Source: Sporomusa silvacetica DSM 10669 (GTDB lineage: Bacteria; Bacillota; Negativicutes; Sporomusales; Sporomusaceae). Taken from it: DNA of 64,000 nt. The translations under genes and the position numbers were made by a program. A model generated the notes under the pieces. That model saw only the letters and a list, made by a program, of their open reading frames with translations. It made no database searches and was not told where the DNA came from. Below, piece after piece: positions 44,162-52,407 of the stretch; the first letter of the stretch is position 1, and every line of letters starts with the position of its first letter. The stretch covers positions 62,001 to 126,000 of the forward strand of contig NZ_LSLK01000113.1 in the NCBI RefSeq assembly GCF_002257705.1, written 5' to 3'.

Positions 44162-44446
44162 AAAAAAACCTCTGTCCCTTATCAAAAGGGACGGAGGTTA
44201 ATCCGCGATACCACCCAAATTCTATGGTTAATAACCATAGCTGCTCATAGGTACGGAGGTTAGACTCGATACCTCGCCGCAGTAACGGGCGGCAATTTCT
44301 CTAAAGAGAACCCGGCGTAGCCTACTAACAATTCAGCACGCAACTCGCGGATGATTTTCATTATATTTGACAGTGCTGGCTCACACCACTCCCAGCTCGC
44401 TGTTGCTATCATGATATAACTACTCTTCCGTTCATCGTCATTTCGT
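44162..44446 (-). promoter_or_regulatory. T-box leader of ilvBN (isoleucine-type specifier)
   Basis: Minus strand: stem I with AGUA loop-E bases and the GGUGUGAGCC distal region, the T-box sequence UGGGUGGUAUCGCGG (44203-44217), and a terminator hairpin with U-run (44162-44199). The specifier-loop 3' side reads GAAAAUCA between paired AUAUAAU and UCCG, placing AUC (Ile) at 44353-44355 followed by the usual A. UGGU in the T-box fits tRNA-Ile ending ACCA. Uncharged tRNA-Ile would allow read-through. Confidence 0.93.
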
Positions 44447-44546
44447 CTTCTATTTTATTGATTGTTATATTACAGAAAAATCGTTCTGTTGTCAAGAATA
44501 TTCTTTTACTGTAACTTGCACTCCTGTGATAAAGCAAAAAACTTTG

Positions 44547-45182
44547 CTAATTCACTGCAAATAACTGAGGAAACTGTTGGACAATTCCTGCTGTTATCGT
44601 GTCTGCCATAGTCAATGCCTGGCGCTCAATTTTGTCGTAAGCTGCAATATCTTGTGCGAAATTTCCTGAAAGTCTGGCAACAGCTTCACTCTTTGTCAGG
44701 GCCAAGTGTTGATATAACATTTCACGTACCGCCGCTGCCGGCAAATAAGGATTTATGCTATTAAGGAAGTTTGCGATTTCATCCGCGTTTTCATACCAGG
44801 CGCGCTCTGCATTTGCTGCCTCTCTAGTATTCCCAGCCTTAGCAGCCTCAATAAGCTGACCAGCTATTAGCAGATGCTCTCGTATCAAGTAGCAAAACTC
44901 ATTAGCGATCTTATTCCCATACAAAGGTTTTAACACATTACCCATATCCTTGGCATTACGAAGAAGCCGTTGGCTAACTAACTCCTTATCTGGCAAGTTA
45001 GCAGCTATGCTGATAATTGTCATCCTTGTCCAAGCAACGTGCTGTTCCCAAAGGGCACGCATAGTATTCATTAACCCTATTTCAGACTGAGTAAACAATA
45101 CTTGCTTTTTGCTGTCATCATCCTCACAAGAAGCCATTTGCCATTTTGCAGCAGTAGCCTTCCTGCTAGTTCCTCCAGGCAT
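44547..45182 (-). CDS. Conserved helical protein of unknown function (211 aa)
   Basis: The start at 45180-45182 was chosen because GGAGGAGGG lies 7 bases before that ATG; two earlier ATGs have no proper site. The protein is almost all helical (WEQHVAWTRMTIISIAANLP, YGNKIANEFCYLIREHLLIA, ADEIANFLNSINPYLPAAAV), suggesting a four-helix-bundle repeat. I recall similar proteins in Firmicutes without an assigned role. It ends about 100 bases before the T-box promoter region. Confidence 0.75.
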   Translation of the reverse strand: MPGGTSRKATAAKWQMASCEDDDSKKQVLFTQSEIGLMNTMRALWEQHVAWTRMTIISIAANLPDKELVSQRLLRNAKDMGNVLKPLYGNKIANEFCYLIREHLLIAGQLIEAAKAGNTREAANAERAWYENADEIANFLNSINPYLPAAAVREMLYQHLALTKSEAVARLSGNFAQDIAAYDKIERQALTMADTITAGIVQQFPQLFAVN

Positions 45183-45259
45183 AGTCATTCCCTCCTCCGG
45201 CATTTTCTACTCTATACTATGCAATAAGGCGAGAAGTGGAATGATAAAAATCAGTTGCT

Positions 45260-46072
45260 TTATCCACCATATTCCGGTGAATATTGCAGCAGCTTGGTTT
45301 TGACCTGATTGGTATCCAAAAGCATAAACAAAGCATTAAAGTCGGTAGTGCTGTAGATTGGTATGCGCCGTAATAAATAGATATTATCCCGGTCTGGAGT
45401 ATTGAGACCCGGCAGGACAGTAAACGCCGCTTGATAACCGGCTGATGCCGTTACTTCCCAGGTATTTAGATTAAAATATCCATAAGGATAAGAAAATAAT
45501 TCCGAAGTTTTAGCAGTAACCTGTCTAAGGTCCTTTTTGATATCCTGAACCTCATGTTGCAACTCCCGCCCTGATAAAGATGTTAAGTCACTATGCGTCA
45601 CCGAGTGGCCGCCAAAAGCAATTCCCTGGGCGGACATCTCCCTTATCTGCGCACTTGACAGCCGCTTGTCTCTGTCAATATTCACACCCGGAATAAAAAT
45701 TACAGCACTAAAACCATATTGCTTTAATATCGGAAAAGCATTCGTATAATTATCCTCATAGCCATCATCAAACGTAATGAGAATCGGCTTGCCGGGTAGC
45801 GCAACCGGTTCCTGCCGCATATATGCTACTAACGTTTCCGGCGAAATAGTTTTAAAACCAGCCGCTTTCAGCATGTCCATCTGACGTTCAAACTCTTTCG
45901 GTGTCACCGTCAAATACGGCAAATCACTGTCATCCTCACTTACATGATGATACAACAATACAGGAATACCATTAAGATACTGGGCATATGCGCTATTTGC
46001 AAACATAGCAGGTAAAAGTCCAACAAGCAGGCAAATAAGTTGGTGACATAATAGTTTTTTTCCAATTTGCAT
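45260..46072 (-). CDS. Secreted polysaccharide deacetylase (NodB domain)
   Basis: 270 residues with a signal peptide ending in NSAYA. The NodB domain has LLYHHVS, TFDDGYEDNY (catalytic and metal Asp) and the metal-binding GGHSVTHSDL, then YPYGYFN. These enzymes remove acetyl groups from peptidoglycan or other N-acetyl polymers outside the membrane. GAGGG precedes the ATG. Divergent from the oxidoreductase at 46162. Confidence 0.94.
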   Translation of the reverse strand: MQIGKKLLCHQLICLLVGLLPAMFANSAYAQYLNGIPVLLYHHVSEDDSDLPYLTVTPKEFERQMDMLKAAGFKTISPETLVAYMRQEPVALPGKPILITFDDGYEDNYTNAFPILKQYGFSAVIFIPGVNIDRDKRLSSAQIREMSAQGIAFGGHSVTHSDLTSLSGRELQHEVQDIKKDLRQVTAKTSELFSYPYGYFNLNTWEVTASAGYQAAFTVLPGLNTPDRDNIYLLRRIPIYSTTDFNALFMLLDTNQVKTKLLQYSPEYGG

Positions 46073-46161
46073 TTGAATCCCTCATCTTGTTTTATTCTGG
46101 CTTTTATTATAAACTAACTCCAACGGAAATAAAACTTCATACCTGAAAGGCAGGCTTCATC

Positions 46162-47160
46162 ATGACCCAGATAAATTGGGGTATTCTATCAACAGGTACT
46201 ATTGCGAAAAAATTTGCAACTACCCTTTCTAAACTGACTGATTGTGGCACCCTCTTAGCCGTCGCATCACGCAGCCAGGAATCAGCAAGGCAGTTTGCTG
46301 CTAACTATAACATACCACGAGCCTATGGAAATTATTTAGAATTAGTACGTGATCCCGATATTGATGTTATTTATATTGGCACCCCTCATTCTTCCCATTA
46401 TGAAAACGCAAAACTCTGTTTGGAAAATGGCAAACATGTTCTTTGCGAAAAATCATTTACTGTCAATGCATCACAGGCAACAGACCTTATCCAGCTAGCT
46501 AAGAAAAAAAATCTATTTCTGATGGAAGCCTTCTGGACAAAATTTCTCCCAGCATACCAACTGCTGAGTAAAACCATCGCCGAAGGTGCCATCGGGGATA
46601 TAACTCACTTTAGAGCTCAATATGGCTTTGCCCCTACCGGGGCGAGGTATGTAAGAAAATGTGATCCTCTACTGGCCGGAGGAGCTTTGTTGGATATCGG
46701 CGTTTACGCGCTCGGAGTGGCCGCCATGCTGCTAGGCTACCAACCTACTCATTTGTGCTCAAGTGCCATTATGGGCGAATATGGCACAGACAAATTTAAC
46801 AGCATCATGCTATCCTATGAAAGTGGCATAACCGCCCACTTAATTACAACCTTTTGCTCTATTATCGAACCACAAGCTGTTGTCTTTGGCACCAATGGCC
46901 AGATTATTCTTCCCAGCTTTTCCGCACTGCAGGGCTTTATTGTAGAAAAGGGTGATGGTACGCATTATACCGTCGATTCGCCCTTTGAGATTAATGGGTT
47001 TGAATATCAAATACGAGAAACTATAGCTTGTTTACAAGCCCAGAAAACCGAAAGTAGTATTATGACTCATCAAAACACCTTAGCTGTAATGCGCTTAATG
47101 GATGAAGCCCGTGCTGCCTGGGGCCTAAAATTCCCTGGCGAGAATAAACTAGCAATATAG
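46162..47160 (+). CDS. Gfo/Idh/MocA-family NAD(P)-dependent oxidoreductase
   Basis: 332 residues. Rossmann start WGILSTGTIAKKFATTL, the TPHSSHYENAKLCLENGKHV segment and the substrate-site CEKSF lysine are present, with GALLDIGVYAL in the second domain. This is typical of dihydrodiol/inositol/sugar dehydrogenases. AAAGG lies before the ATG. The substrate is undefined; no sugar pathway genes are adjacent. Confidence 0.92.
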   Translation: MTQINWGILSTGTIAKKFATTLSKLTDCGTLLAVASRSQESARQFAANYNIPRAYGNYLELVRDPDIDVIYIGTPHSSHYENAKLCLENGKHVLCEKSFTVNASQATDLIQLAKKKNLFLMEAFWTKFLPAYQLLSKTIAEGAIGDITHFRAQYGFAPTGARYVRKCDPLLAGGALLDIGVYALGVAAMLLGYQPTHLCSSAIMGEYGTDKFNSIMLSYESGITAHLITTFCSIIEPQAVVFGTNGQIILPSFSALQGFIVEKGDGTHYTVDSPFEINGFEYQIRETIACLQAQKTESSIMTHQNTLAVMRLMDEARAAWGLKFPGENKLAI

Positions 47161-47171
47161 CATAAAAATGC

Positions 47172-47213
47172 AACAACGGCCTCGCTCCCTAATTATCATA
47201 GGGAGCGAGGCCG
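47172..47213 (+). terminator. Terminator after the Gfo/Idh/MocA gene
   Basis: A 16-bp perfect stem (AACGGCCTCGCTCCCT and complement) around a 9-base loop. Confidence 0.75.
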
Positions 47214-47257
47214 TTTGCACGTTAACCAACACTGTAAGACTGCAAAAATTCATTTGA

Positions 47258-47349
47258 TAAGATACGACTTGGCTTGTGCCAAGTCCTTTAGGACGCCGGC
47301 AGAAGCCTTAGTCGTTCAATCCAGGGAAAGTTTAACCTTTCCAGCTGGA
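47258..47349 (+). repeat. Modular intergenic repeat R1, copy 8
   Basis: Modules A (GATACGACTTGGC variant), C and D. It lies between convergent genes, next to the modB stop. Confidence 0.85.
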
Positions 47350-47379
47350 CCAGAAAGCCGAACCAGCTGCTTGCCGCAT

Positions 47380-48066
47380 TTAGAATGCGCCCTTTACTGA
47401 TGATGATTTCCCGCAGCTCCTTTTAGACCAAACATTAAGCCCAAAAATGAGAAAAAAGGTTATTCCACTGATCATTAGGACATACGCGCCAGCCAACGTC
47501 AAATCATTAGATTCTGCTGCGAAGTAGATTGCCAGCGGAATCGTTTGTGTCTTACCGGGAATGTTGCCAGCCACCATAATAGTTGCGCCGAATTCTCCCA
47601 GTGCCCGGGCAAAGGACAATACTAACCCAGCTACCAAGCCCGACCAGGATAAAGGAATGGTTATTGTCCAAAAAACCCGCCAAGAACTGGCTCCTAACGT
47701 CCTGGCTGCATCCTCAATGGTGCAGTCTACAGCTTGGAAAGCTGCTTTGGCACTCTGATACATTAATGGAAATGAAACCACTGCAGCAGCTAGCACCGCT
47801 GCATAAGGAGTAAAAATAATTTGAGTATGGAAACTTTCAGACAGAAATTGCCCTATCGGCCCTTGCTTTCCAACCAAAACCAGCAATATAAAGCCAGTTA
47901 CTACAGGTGGCAATACTAACGGCAAGGCAAATAACGCCTCCAACGCGCTTTTGCCTGGAAACTCAAAGCTTCTCATACTATAAGCAGCAGCAACTCCAAA
48001 GATGAATACAAAAACTAATGAACTAAGTGCAACCTTGATCGATAGTAGGACTGGCTGCCATTCCAT
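47380..48066 (-). CDS. modB: Molybdate ABC transporter permease
   Basis: 228 residues from the ATG at 48064-48066 (AGGTG 8 bases upstream), 16 bases after modA1. Five membrane segments; ARALGEFGATIMVAGNIPGKTQTIPLAIY is the characteristic ModB/CysT EAA-loop region. No modC ATPase gene follows: the next genes are convergent. So the ATPase must be encoded elsewhere or borrowed. Confidence 0.95.
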   Translation of the reverse strand: MEWQPVLLSIKVALSSLVFVFIFGVAAAYSMRSFEFPGKSALEALFALPLVLPPVVTGFILLVLVGKQGPIGQFLSESFHTQIIFTPYAAVLAAAVVSFPLMYQSAKAAFQAVDCTIEDAARTLGASSWRVFWTITIPLSWSGLVAGLVLSFARALGEFGATIMVAGNIPGKTQTIPLAIYFAAESNDLTLAGAYVLMISGITFFLIFGLNVWSKRSCGKSSSVKGAF

Positions 48067-48082
48067 CACAATATCACCTGCT

Positions 48083-48895
48083 TTATTGGCTTGAACCGAC
48101 AAAGGTAAACCCGTATTTCTTAAAGACCGCAGCACTTTGTTCACTACACAGATATGTCAAAAAGGCTTCAGTCTCTTGGGGATGTTTAGAATTAGCCATA
48201 ATCACTGCTGGAAACATAACCGGCATGTGCCACTCATCTGACGCAACTGCGACGACTTTAACTTTATCACTTAACGCTGCCACTGTCGAAAATACAATTC
48301 CTGCATCAACATTTTCTGTCTCAACATGAGCGATGACTGTGCGAACATCCTTAGCCTGCACTGCTTTATCTTTAACAGCTTCCCAGATACCAATACTTTT
48401 AAGCGTCTCTATAGCATATTGACCAGCAGGAACTGTTCCCGGCTCTCCCATACCAAACCTCGCAACCTTTGATAAATCTTGAAAACTTTCGATTGCCAAT
48501 TGAGAATTTTTAGGAACAACCAGAACCAGTTTATCACTAACCAATACTTTTCGGGTAGTAGGTACTACGAGATTTTTATTTTGCAGTTCATTCACCTGTT
48601 TCGGTGAAGCAGAAATAAACATATCTGCAGGAACTCCCTGCTCCAATTGTTTCTGTAAAACTCCAGCAGGGCCAAGATTAAACACAAGCTTTACATTCGG
48701 ATAAGATGCTTCATATTCTTTTTGAATATCCTGCAGAGCATCTTTCAATCCAAGCGCAGCAGAAATATTAATTTCTATCGGCTCTGTCAGTTTAACTGGC
48801 GTTTGGGCGACAGGCTTTGTTGCCCAAATCGTTCCGGCAACAGCTATAACTGCAACAACTATAAACAGCCAATTAACTACAACCTTCCCTTTCAC
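48083..48895 (-). CDS. ModA-like substrate-binding protein with altered ligand site (modA1)
   Basis: 270 residues. It has an N-terminal membrane anchor rather than a lipobox, then a ModA fold similar throughout to modA2. Residues that hold the oxyanion in ModA are changed: the AAAS serine is G49, the second GxSG serine is A77, and the tyrosine is F202, whereas modA2 keeps all three. The oxyanion preference is therefore uncertain; tungstate, another anion, or a non-binding accessory role is possible. It lies between modA2 and modB in one operon. Confidence 0.85.
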   Translation of the reverse strand: MKGKVVVNWLFIVVAVIAVAGTIWATKPVAQTPVKLTEPIEINISAALGLKDALQDIQKEYEASYPNVKLVFNLGPAGVLQKQLEQGVPADMFISASPKQVNELQNKNLVVPTTRKVLVSDKLVLVVPKNSQLAIESFQDLSKVARFGMGEPGTVPAGQYAIETLKSIGIWEAVKDKAVQAKDVRTVIAHVETENVDAGIVFSTVAALSDKVKVVAVASDEWHMPVMFPAVIMANSKHPQETEAFLTYLCSEQSAAVFKKYGFTFVGSSQ

Positions 48896-48932
48896 GGTTA
48901 ACTCCCCCTCGTACTACCAGCAACACTACCTG

Positions 48933-49745
48933 CTAATTCCCCATAACAAAGCCGTATTTTTCAAATATAGCTTTGCTGTCTGCACTAAACAAATACTCCA
49001 CAAAGGCTTCGGCTGCTTTCTGCTGCTTGGTACCAGTAGCCACGGCAATAGGATAGACAATAGGCTGATGACTGCCTTCTGGGGCAACAGCAGCAACTTT
49101 CACCTTGTCGCTGGAAATAGCATCTGTTTTATACACAATTCCTGCCTCAACATTACCGGTTTCAGTATACGCCAAAACAGAGCGGACATCTTTGGCAAAT
49201 ACGACCCGATCCTTTAGTTTATCCCAAAGCCCCAGTTTCTGCAAAACCTCCTGAGCATACTGTCCGGCAGGCACCGTGGCGGTCTCGCCAAGTGCAATTT
49301 TTTGCACACCATCCTGAGTTAAGTCTTCAAACTTGGTTATGTTCAGTTTAGTTTCCTTTGGCACAACTACAACTAACTTATTTTCAACCAAGTTTTTACG
49401 GGTGGCTTTGTTCATTAGATTTTTAGCTTCCAATTCGTTCATCTGCTTAGGAGCAGCCGAAATAAAAACATCTGCAGGTGCACCCTGTTCGATTTGTTTC
49501 TGCAAAGCGCCAGAGGCCCCAAAGTTATAGACAAGTTTGCTATTGGGATTTTTTGCCTGATAATCCTTTTGAATGTCCGCAAGTGCATCCTTGAGACTCG
49601 CCGCAGCTGATACATTAATTTCTACCACTTGCGCTTGCTGCGCCGCCGGTGGAGCTTGTTTTTCGCTGCCACACCCAACCAGACTGAAAATAGCAACTAC
49701 TACCAAGGCCAGCATACCAAACACACTTGATTTAATCCTTCTCAT
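48933..49745 (-). CDS. modA: Molybdate-binding lipoprotein (modA2)
   Basis: 270 residues. Signal sequence with lipobox SLVGC (C25), then the ModA domain with the canonical ligands S50 (SAAASLKD), S78 (FGASGALQKQ) and Y205 (AGIVYKTD). It delivers molybdate or tungstate to ModB. First gene of the modA-modA-modB operon. Its start overlaps the end of a modD-like remnant. Confidence 0.94.
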   Translation of the reverse strand: MRRIKSSVFGMLALVVVAIFSLVGCGSEKQAPPAAQQAQVVEINVSAAASLKDALADIQKDYQAKNPNSKLVYNFGASGALQKQIEQGAPADVFISAAPKQMNELEAKNLMNKATRKNLVENKLVVVVPKETKLNITKFEDLTQDGVQKIALGETATVPAGQYAQEVLQKLGLWDKLKDRVVFAKDVRSVLAYTETGNVEAGIVYKTDAISSDKVKVAAVAPEGSHQPIVYPIAVATGTKQQKAAEAFVEYLFSADSKAIFEKYGFVMGN

Positions 49746-49935
49746 CTTTCTTCCCCCTTAAAATTGCTCTATCTTGCAGGATATCCAGCAGATAGGCATA
49801 TAGTACAGAGCTAACCACAATGATATCAACCGATCCGGCTAATTTCTTCACCGTATCTAGTGTAATATCGCCAGCCACCCTATTTGGAGTTTAGGGCTTA
49901 TCTGCCGCAGCTCCTGCACAACCTTTTTTAACTAG
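49732..49935 (-). pseudogene. Remnant of a modD-like (QPRTase-family) gene
   Basis: In the leader of modA2 the minus strand reads VVQELRQISPKLQIG in one frame. After a shift it reads RVAGDITLDTVKKLAGSVDI and IVVSSVLYAYLLDILQ to a stop inside the modA2 start. This resembles the C-terminal end of ModD/nicotinate-nucleotide pyrophosphorylase, a gene often found in mod operons. The rest of the gene and any start are missing. Confidence 0.55.
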
Positions 49936-50258
49936 CAAACCTCCTCAGGGACAAGTCAAGCATAAACTAACGTATTATAACATAAACCAACATAATTCCC
50001 ATGCTGTTATTATAGTATTTGTTATAGGATATTTGCAAGAGATTACCAAACAATTTTGTACAGCCTCCTAAAATTCGAAGAATCCGGACTCACGCTTACC
50101 TGCAATTATATCCCAAACTGAAATTGCCCGCCTCAATATACGTCTTCCCTATTGCTTTATACAATACCAAACAATATAATAGTATTGTAGTTTGTTATCT
50201 TTGCTTACGTTAGTTAATGTTGCAAATATACACTTCACAGTTTCACAATTGAATAGTC

Positions 50259-50460
50259 TGCTCCTTAGCCGATTTACCTAATCCTTTCAAGGTATGGTAT
50301 CCGGCCGATCGGCATAGCGGGAAACGGCTATGTCTCCCTTTTGGAAAGGAGCAATATTTTAAGCGGTGCATTATTTGTGCCTATTTTGTGATCCCCACTG
50401 CGCCCGCTTAAATTTATTGCCAAGCCCTTTCCGTTTCGAATAGGCTTGGCATATTTTATT
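50259..50460 (+). ncRNA. Structured leader RNA family B, copy 1 (riboswitch candidate)
   Basis: Plus strand: GCUCC...GGAGC closing stem, GAUUUACCUAAUCCUUUCAA, GGUAUGGUAU, CCGAUCGGC, hairpin CAUAGC-GGGAAACG-GCUAUG and CUCCCUUUUGGAAAGGAG (50259-50354). An AAGCGG/CCGCTT stem and a terminator GCCAAGCC/GGCTTGGC plus ATATTTTATT (50418-50460) follow. A close copy is on the minus strand at 53093-53369. It lies 80 bases before 50541-50906. No riboswitch class was recognised. Confidence 0.65.
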
Positions 50461-50540
50461 GTTGTTTAGAGTTGAAAATCGTGACTGTTATGGTAGCACA
50501 GTTCTATGTCCAAAATAATATATTGTTAGGAGGAAAAATC

Positions 50541-50906
50541 ATGTTAGAGCGAATCCATGCCAACAGCGATATTTTGACAAACGGAAAAATCATGCTGTTG
50601 GTCGACTGTGAACCCGGTTGTTACACGCTAACCGACTTAGAATATTCAGAACACGCACTTCAGGAACTCCTTGTGGACACCCATAAAGCCATTCAAGAAG
50701 CTATATTGACCAAAAACAACTTTACATTTGAGGCCTATGTCACTATCCTCGTATCGTTGACAAACAACATTAAAAATATCACAGAATCTCTGCTTACAGT
50801 CAAAGTAGCAATACAGGCCGCCAAAAGCGAGCGAGGTACAATTATTTCCGAGTCTTACCAAAAGGAAAGGGTGAGTATACTGCAAAACTGCAAAAAAATG
50901 CGGTAA
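50541..50906 (+). CDS. Unknown helical protein (121 aa) under leader RNA B1
   Basis: ATG at 50541 with TTAGGAGGA upstream; a longer reading is not supported. The product is soluble and mainly helical (DLEYSEHALQELLVDTHKAIQEAIL, FEAYVTILVSLTNNIKNITESLLTVK). No family recognised. It follows the leader RNA B1 terminator, so its expression should depend on that RNA. The next gene is another unknown, 96 bases on. Confidence 0.7.
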   Translation: MLERIHANSDILTNGKIMLLVDCEPGCYTLTDLEYSEHALQELLVDTHKAIQEAILTKNNFTFEAYVTILVSLTNNIKNITESLLTVKVAIQAAKSERGTIISESYQKERVSILQNCKKMR

Positions 50907-51002
50907 ATCACCCAAGTCTTGGAACATAAAAAGATGGCTCCTGCTCAAAACAGAAATCATCTTCTTATAATATATAGACATATAAAGCGATGGTGATACC
51001 GC

Positions 51003-52277
51003 ATGAAGATTTCAGATTTCACTTTACTAGTCAACAATATCTCAGTTGATACGCTTCCACTTTTTGTTCAGCTCGCGGCCGATACAACATCGACCTACAA
51101 AGAGATTGACTCACTCTATGAAGCTGATAAAACTCGCTACCAACTCGCAGCCTCCCTTTCTCCCTATGCGAATTACCCTTTATTCACTGCCAGCGGCATT
51201 GATCGGCAAATTTACGCCTTAAAATATTTAGGGATGCTGCTTGCGGCTATAGAAGATGGCCGTGATTCTCCCCTATTCGAACAAATACTACGCATTTTGA
51301 CAAAACACTGGAATGCTTTGTATTGTTACATTAAGAATTGCGAAACAATTGATTTGTCAAAAGCCGTTAAACTGGAGTATTATTCTAAATCCGACAAAAA
51401 TGATCAATACCGTAATCTTCTTACAGGCGCCGCAACACAATATCTCCAGTCTTTCATTGCGTTATATCCAGTTATTGACTTACCGCAGCAAGCCTCTTTA
51501 AAATTTGCAATGTTTATGACCTGTGCTCTAGGCAAAAAAGCAATTACCTCAGTTCCCGAGACTTTATCTATTATACAAACACTTGGCAGCAAACTTGACA
51601 GCACTAGCGAATTTCAACAAGTAAGAAGCAACTTGAATACACTAGCAGTAAAAAAAATGGCTCGTTATCTTAAAAATATAATCTATCAAAAGACATTTTC
51701 TAATTATCTTGAGCCCTGGAACGGCGACCGCTTCTGGGAGGGATTAGCCCACGGCACCGCTTATCTGTCGTCAACAGTAGGAATATCATTGTATTCTCCC
51801 AAACTCTTAACAACGATTAAGGAACGAGATGTTGAGCTTCTTTGCCGCCTCTATATTCTAAAGATGACCGCAGATTTATTTCGTTACGAAAATAAAAAAA
51901 GCCAAGAGGATATGGAACTAGATTGTGCCGAATTTGTAATATTTGGCTTAAGTTTACTCGCGTTCGTAAGAGAGTATAAGAAAACGAGAAAATATTATTT
52001 TGACCACAATACCCCTTTTCTGCATGCTGAAATGAATAATCTTAAAAGGCAACTTCAGGCCGCTGAAACAGAATTTCAAAAAATCAGAGCAGATTTGACA
52101 GCAAAAACCAATTTACTAGCCCTAAGGGAAGAAGAACTTAACACTCTGGTTTTCAAACAAAAATTTACATTAAAAGCACTAAACAGGGAAACCGAGTTAC
52201 TTAAAACCAAACTCGCTCAAACCGAAGACATCTGGAAAAAAAGGACTCTACCCCACCCGAAGCAACGCCGTCTATAA
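51003..52277 (+). CDS. Unknown protein with C-terminal coiled coil (424 aa)
   Basis: Residues 1-340 are soluble, helical and without recognised motifs. About residues 345-410 (LHAEMNNLKRQLQAAETEFQ and following heptads) form a coiled coil, and the end is basic. The ribosome-binding site is weak (GGTGAT). It ends before a strong terminator. It may work with the preceding 121-residue protein, since both follow leader RNA B1 on the same strand. No function proposed. Confidence 0.75.
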   Translation: MKISDFTLLVNNISVDTLPLFVQLAADTTSTYKEIDSLYEADKTRYQLAASLSPYANYPLFTASGIDRQIYALKYLGMLLAAIEDGRDSPLFEQILRILTKHWNALYCYIKNCETIDLSKAVKLEYYSKSDKNDQYRNLLTGAATQYLQSFIALYPVIDLPQQASLKFAMFMTCALGKKAITSVPETLSIIQTLGSKLDSTSEFQQVRSNLNTLAVKKMARYLKNIIYQKTFSNYLEPWNGDRFWEGLAHGTAYLSSTVGISLYSPKLLTTIKERDVELLCRLYILKMTADLFRYENKKSQEDMELDCAEFVIFGLSLLAFVREYKKTRKYYFDHNTPFLHAEMNNLKRQLQAAETEFQKIRADLTAKTNLLALREEELNTLVFKQKFTLKALNRETELLKTKLAQTEDIWKKRTLPHPKQRRL

Positions 52278-52307
52278 AGGCGGGACTCCTAACTCATCGA
52301 CTAGGAT

Positions 52308-52368
52308 AAATGCAAGTGGCCTTGGCTAACCCACAATTTTGCGGGATTAACCAAGGCCACTTGCATTT
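52308..52368 (+). terminator. Long terminator hairpin between convergent genes
   Basis: About 22-bp stem AAATGCAAGTGGCCTTGG with its complement, an inner CCC/GGG, and T-rich ends on both sides. Serves 51003-52277 and the convergent rex-like gene. Confidence 0.85.
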
Positions 52369-52407
52369 ATCTAGCCACGCTTTTCGGTTCTGTCAGCTGC
52401 TTTCAAA

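Noticed and set aside
49990..50060. ModE operator before the molybdate operon
   Set aside because: AT-rich repeats containing TTATA/GTTATA occur here, but no clear ModE palindrome could be assigned.
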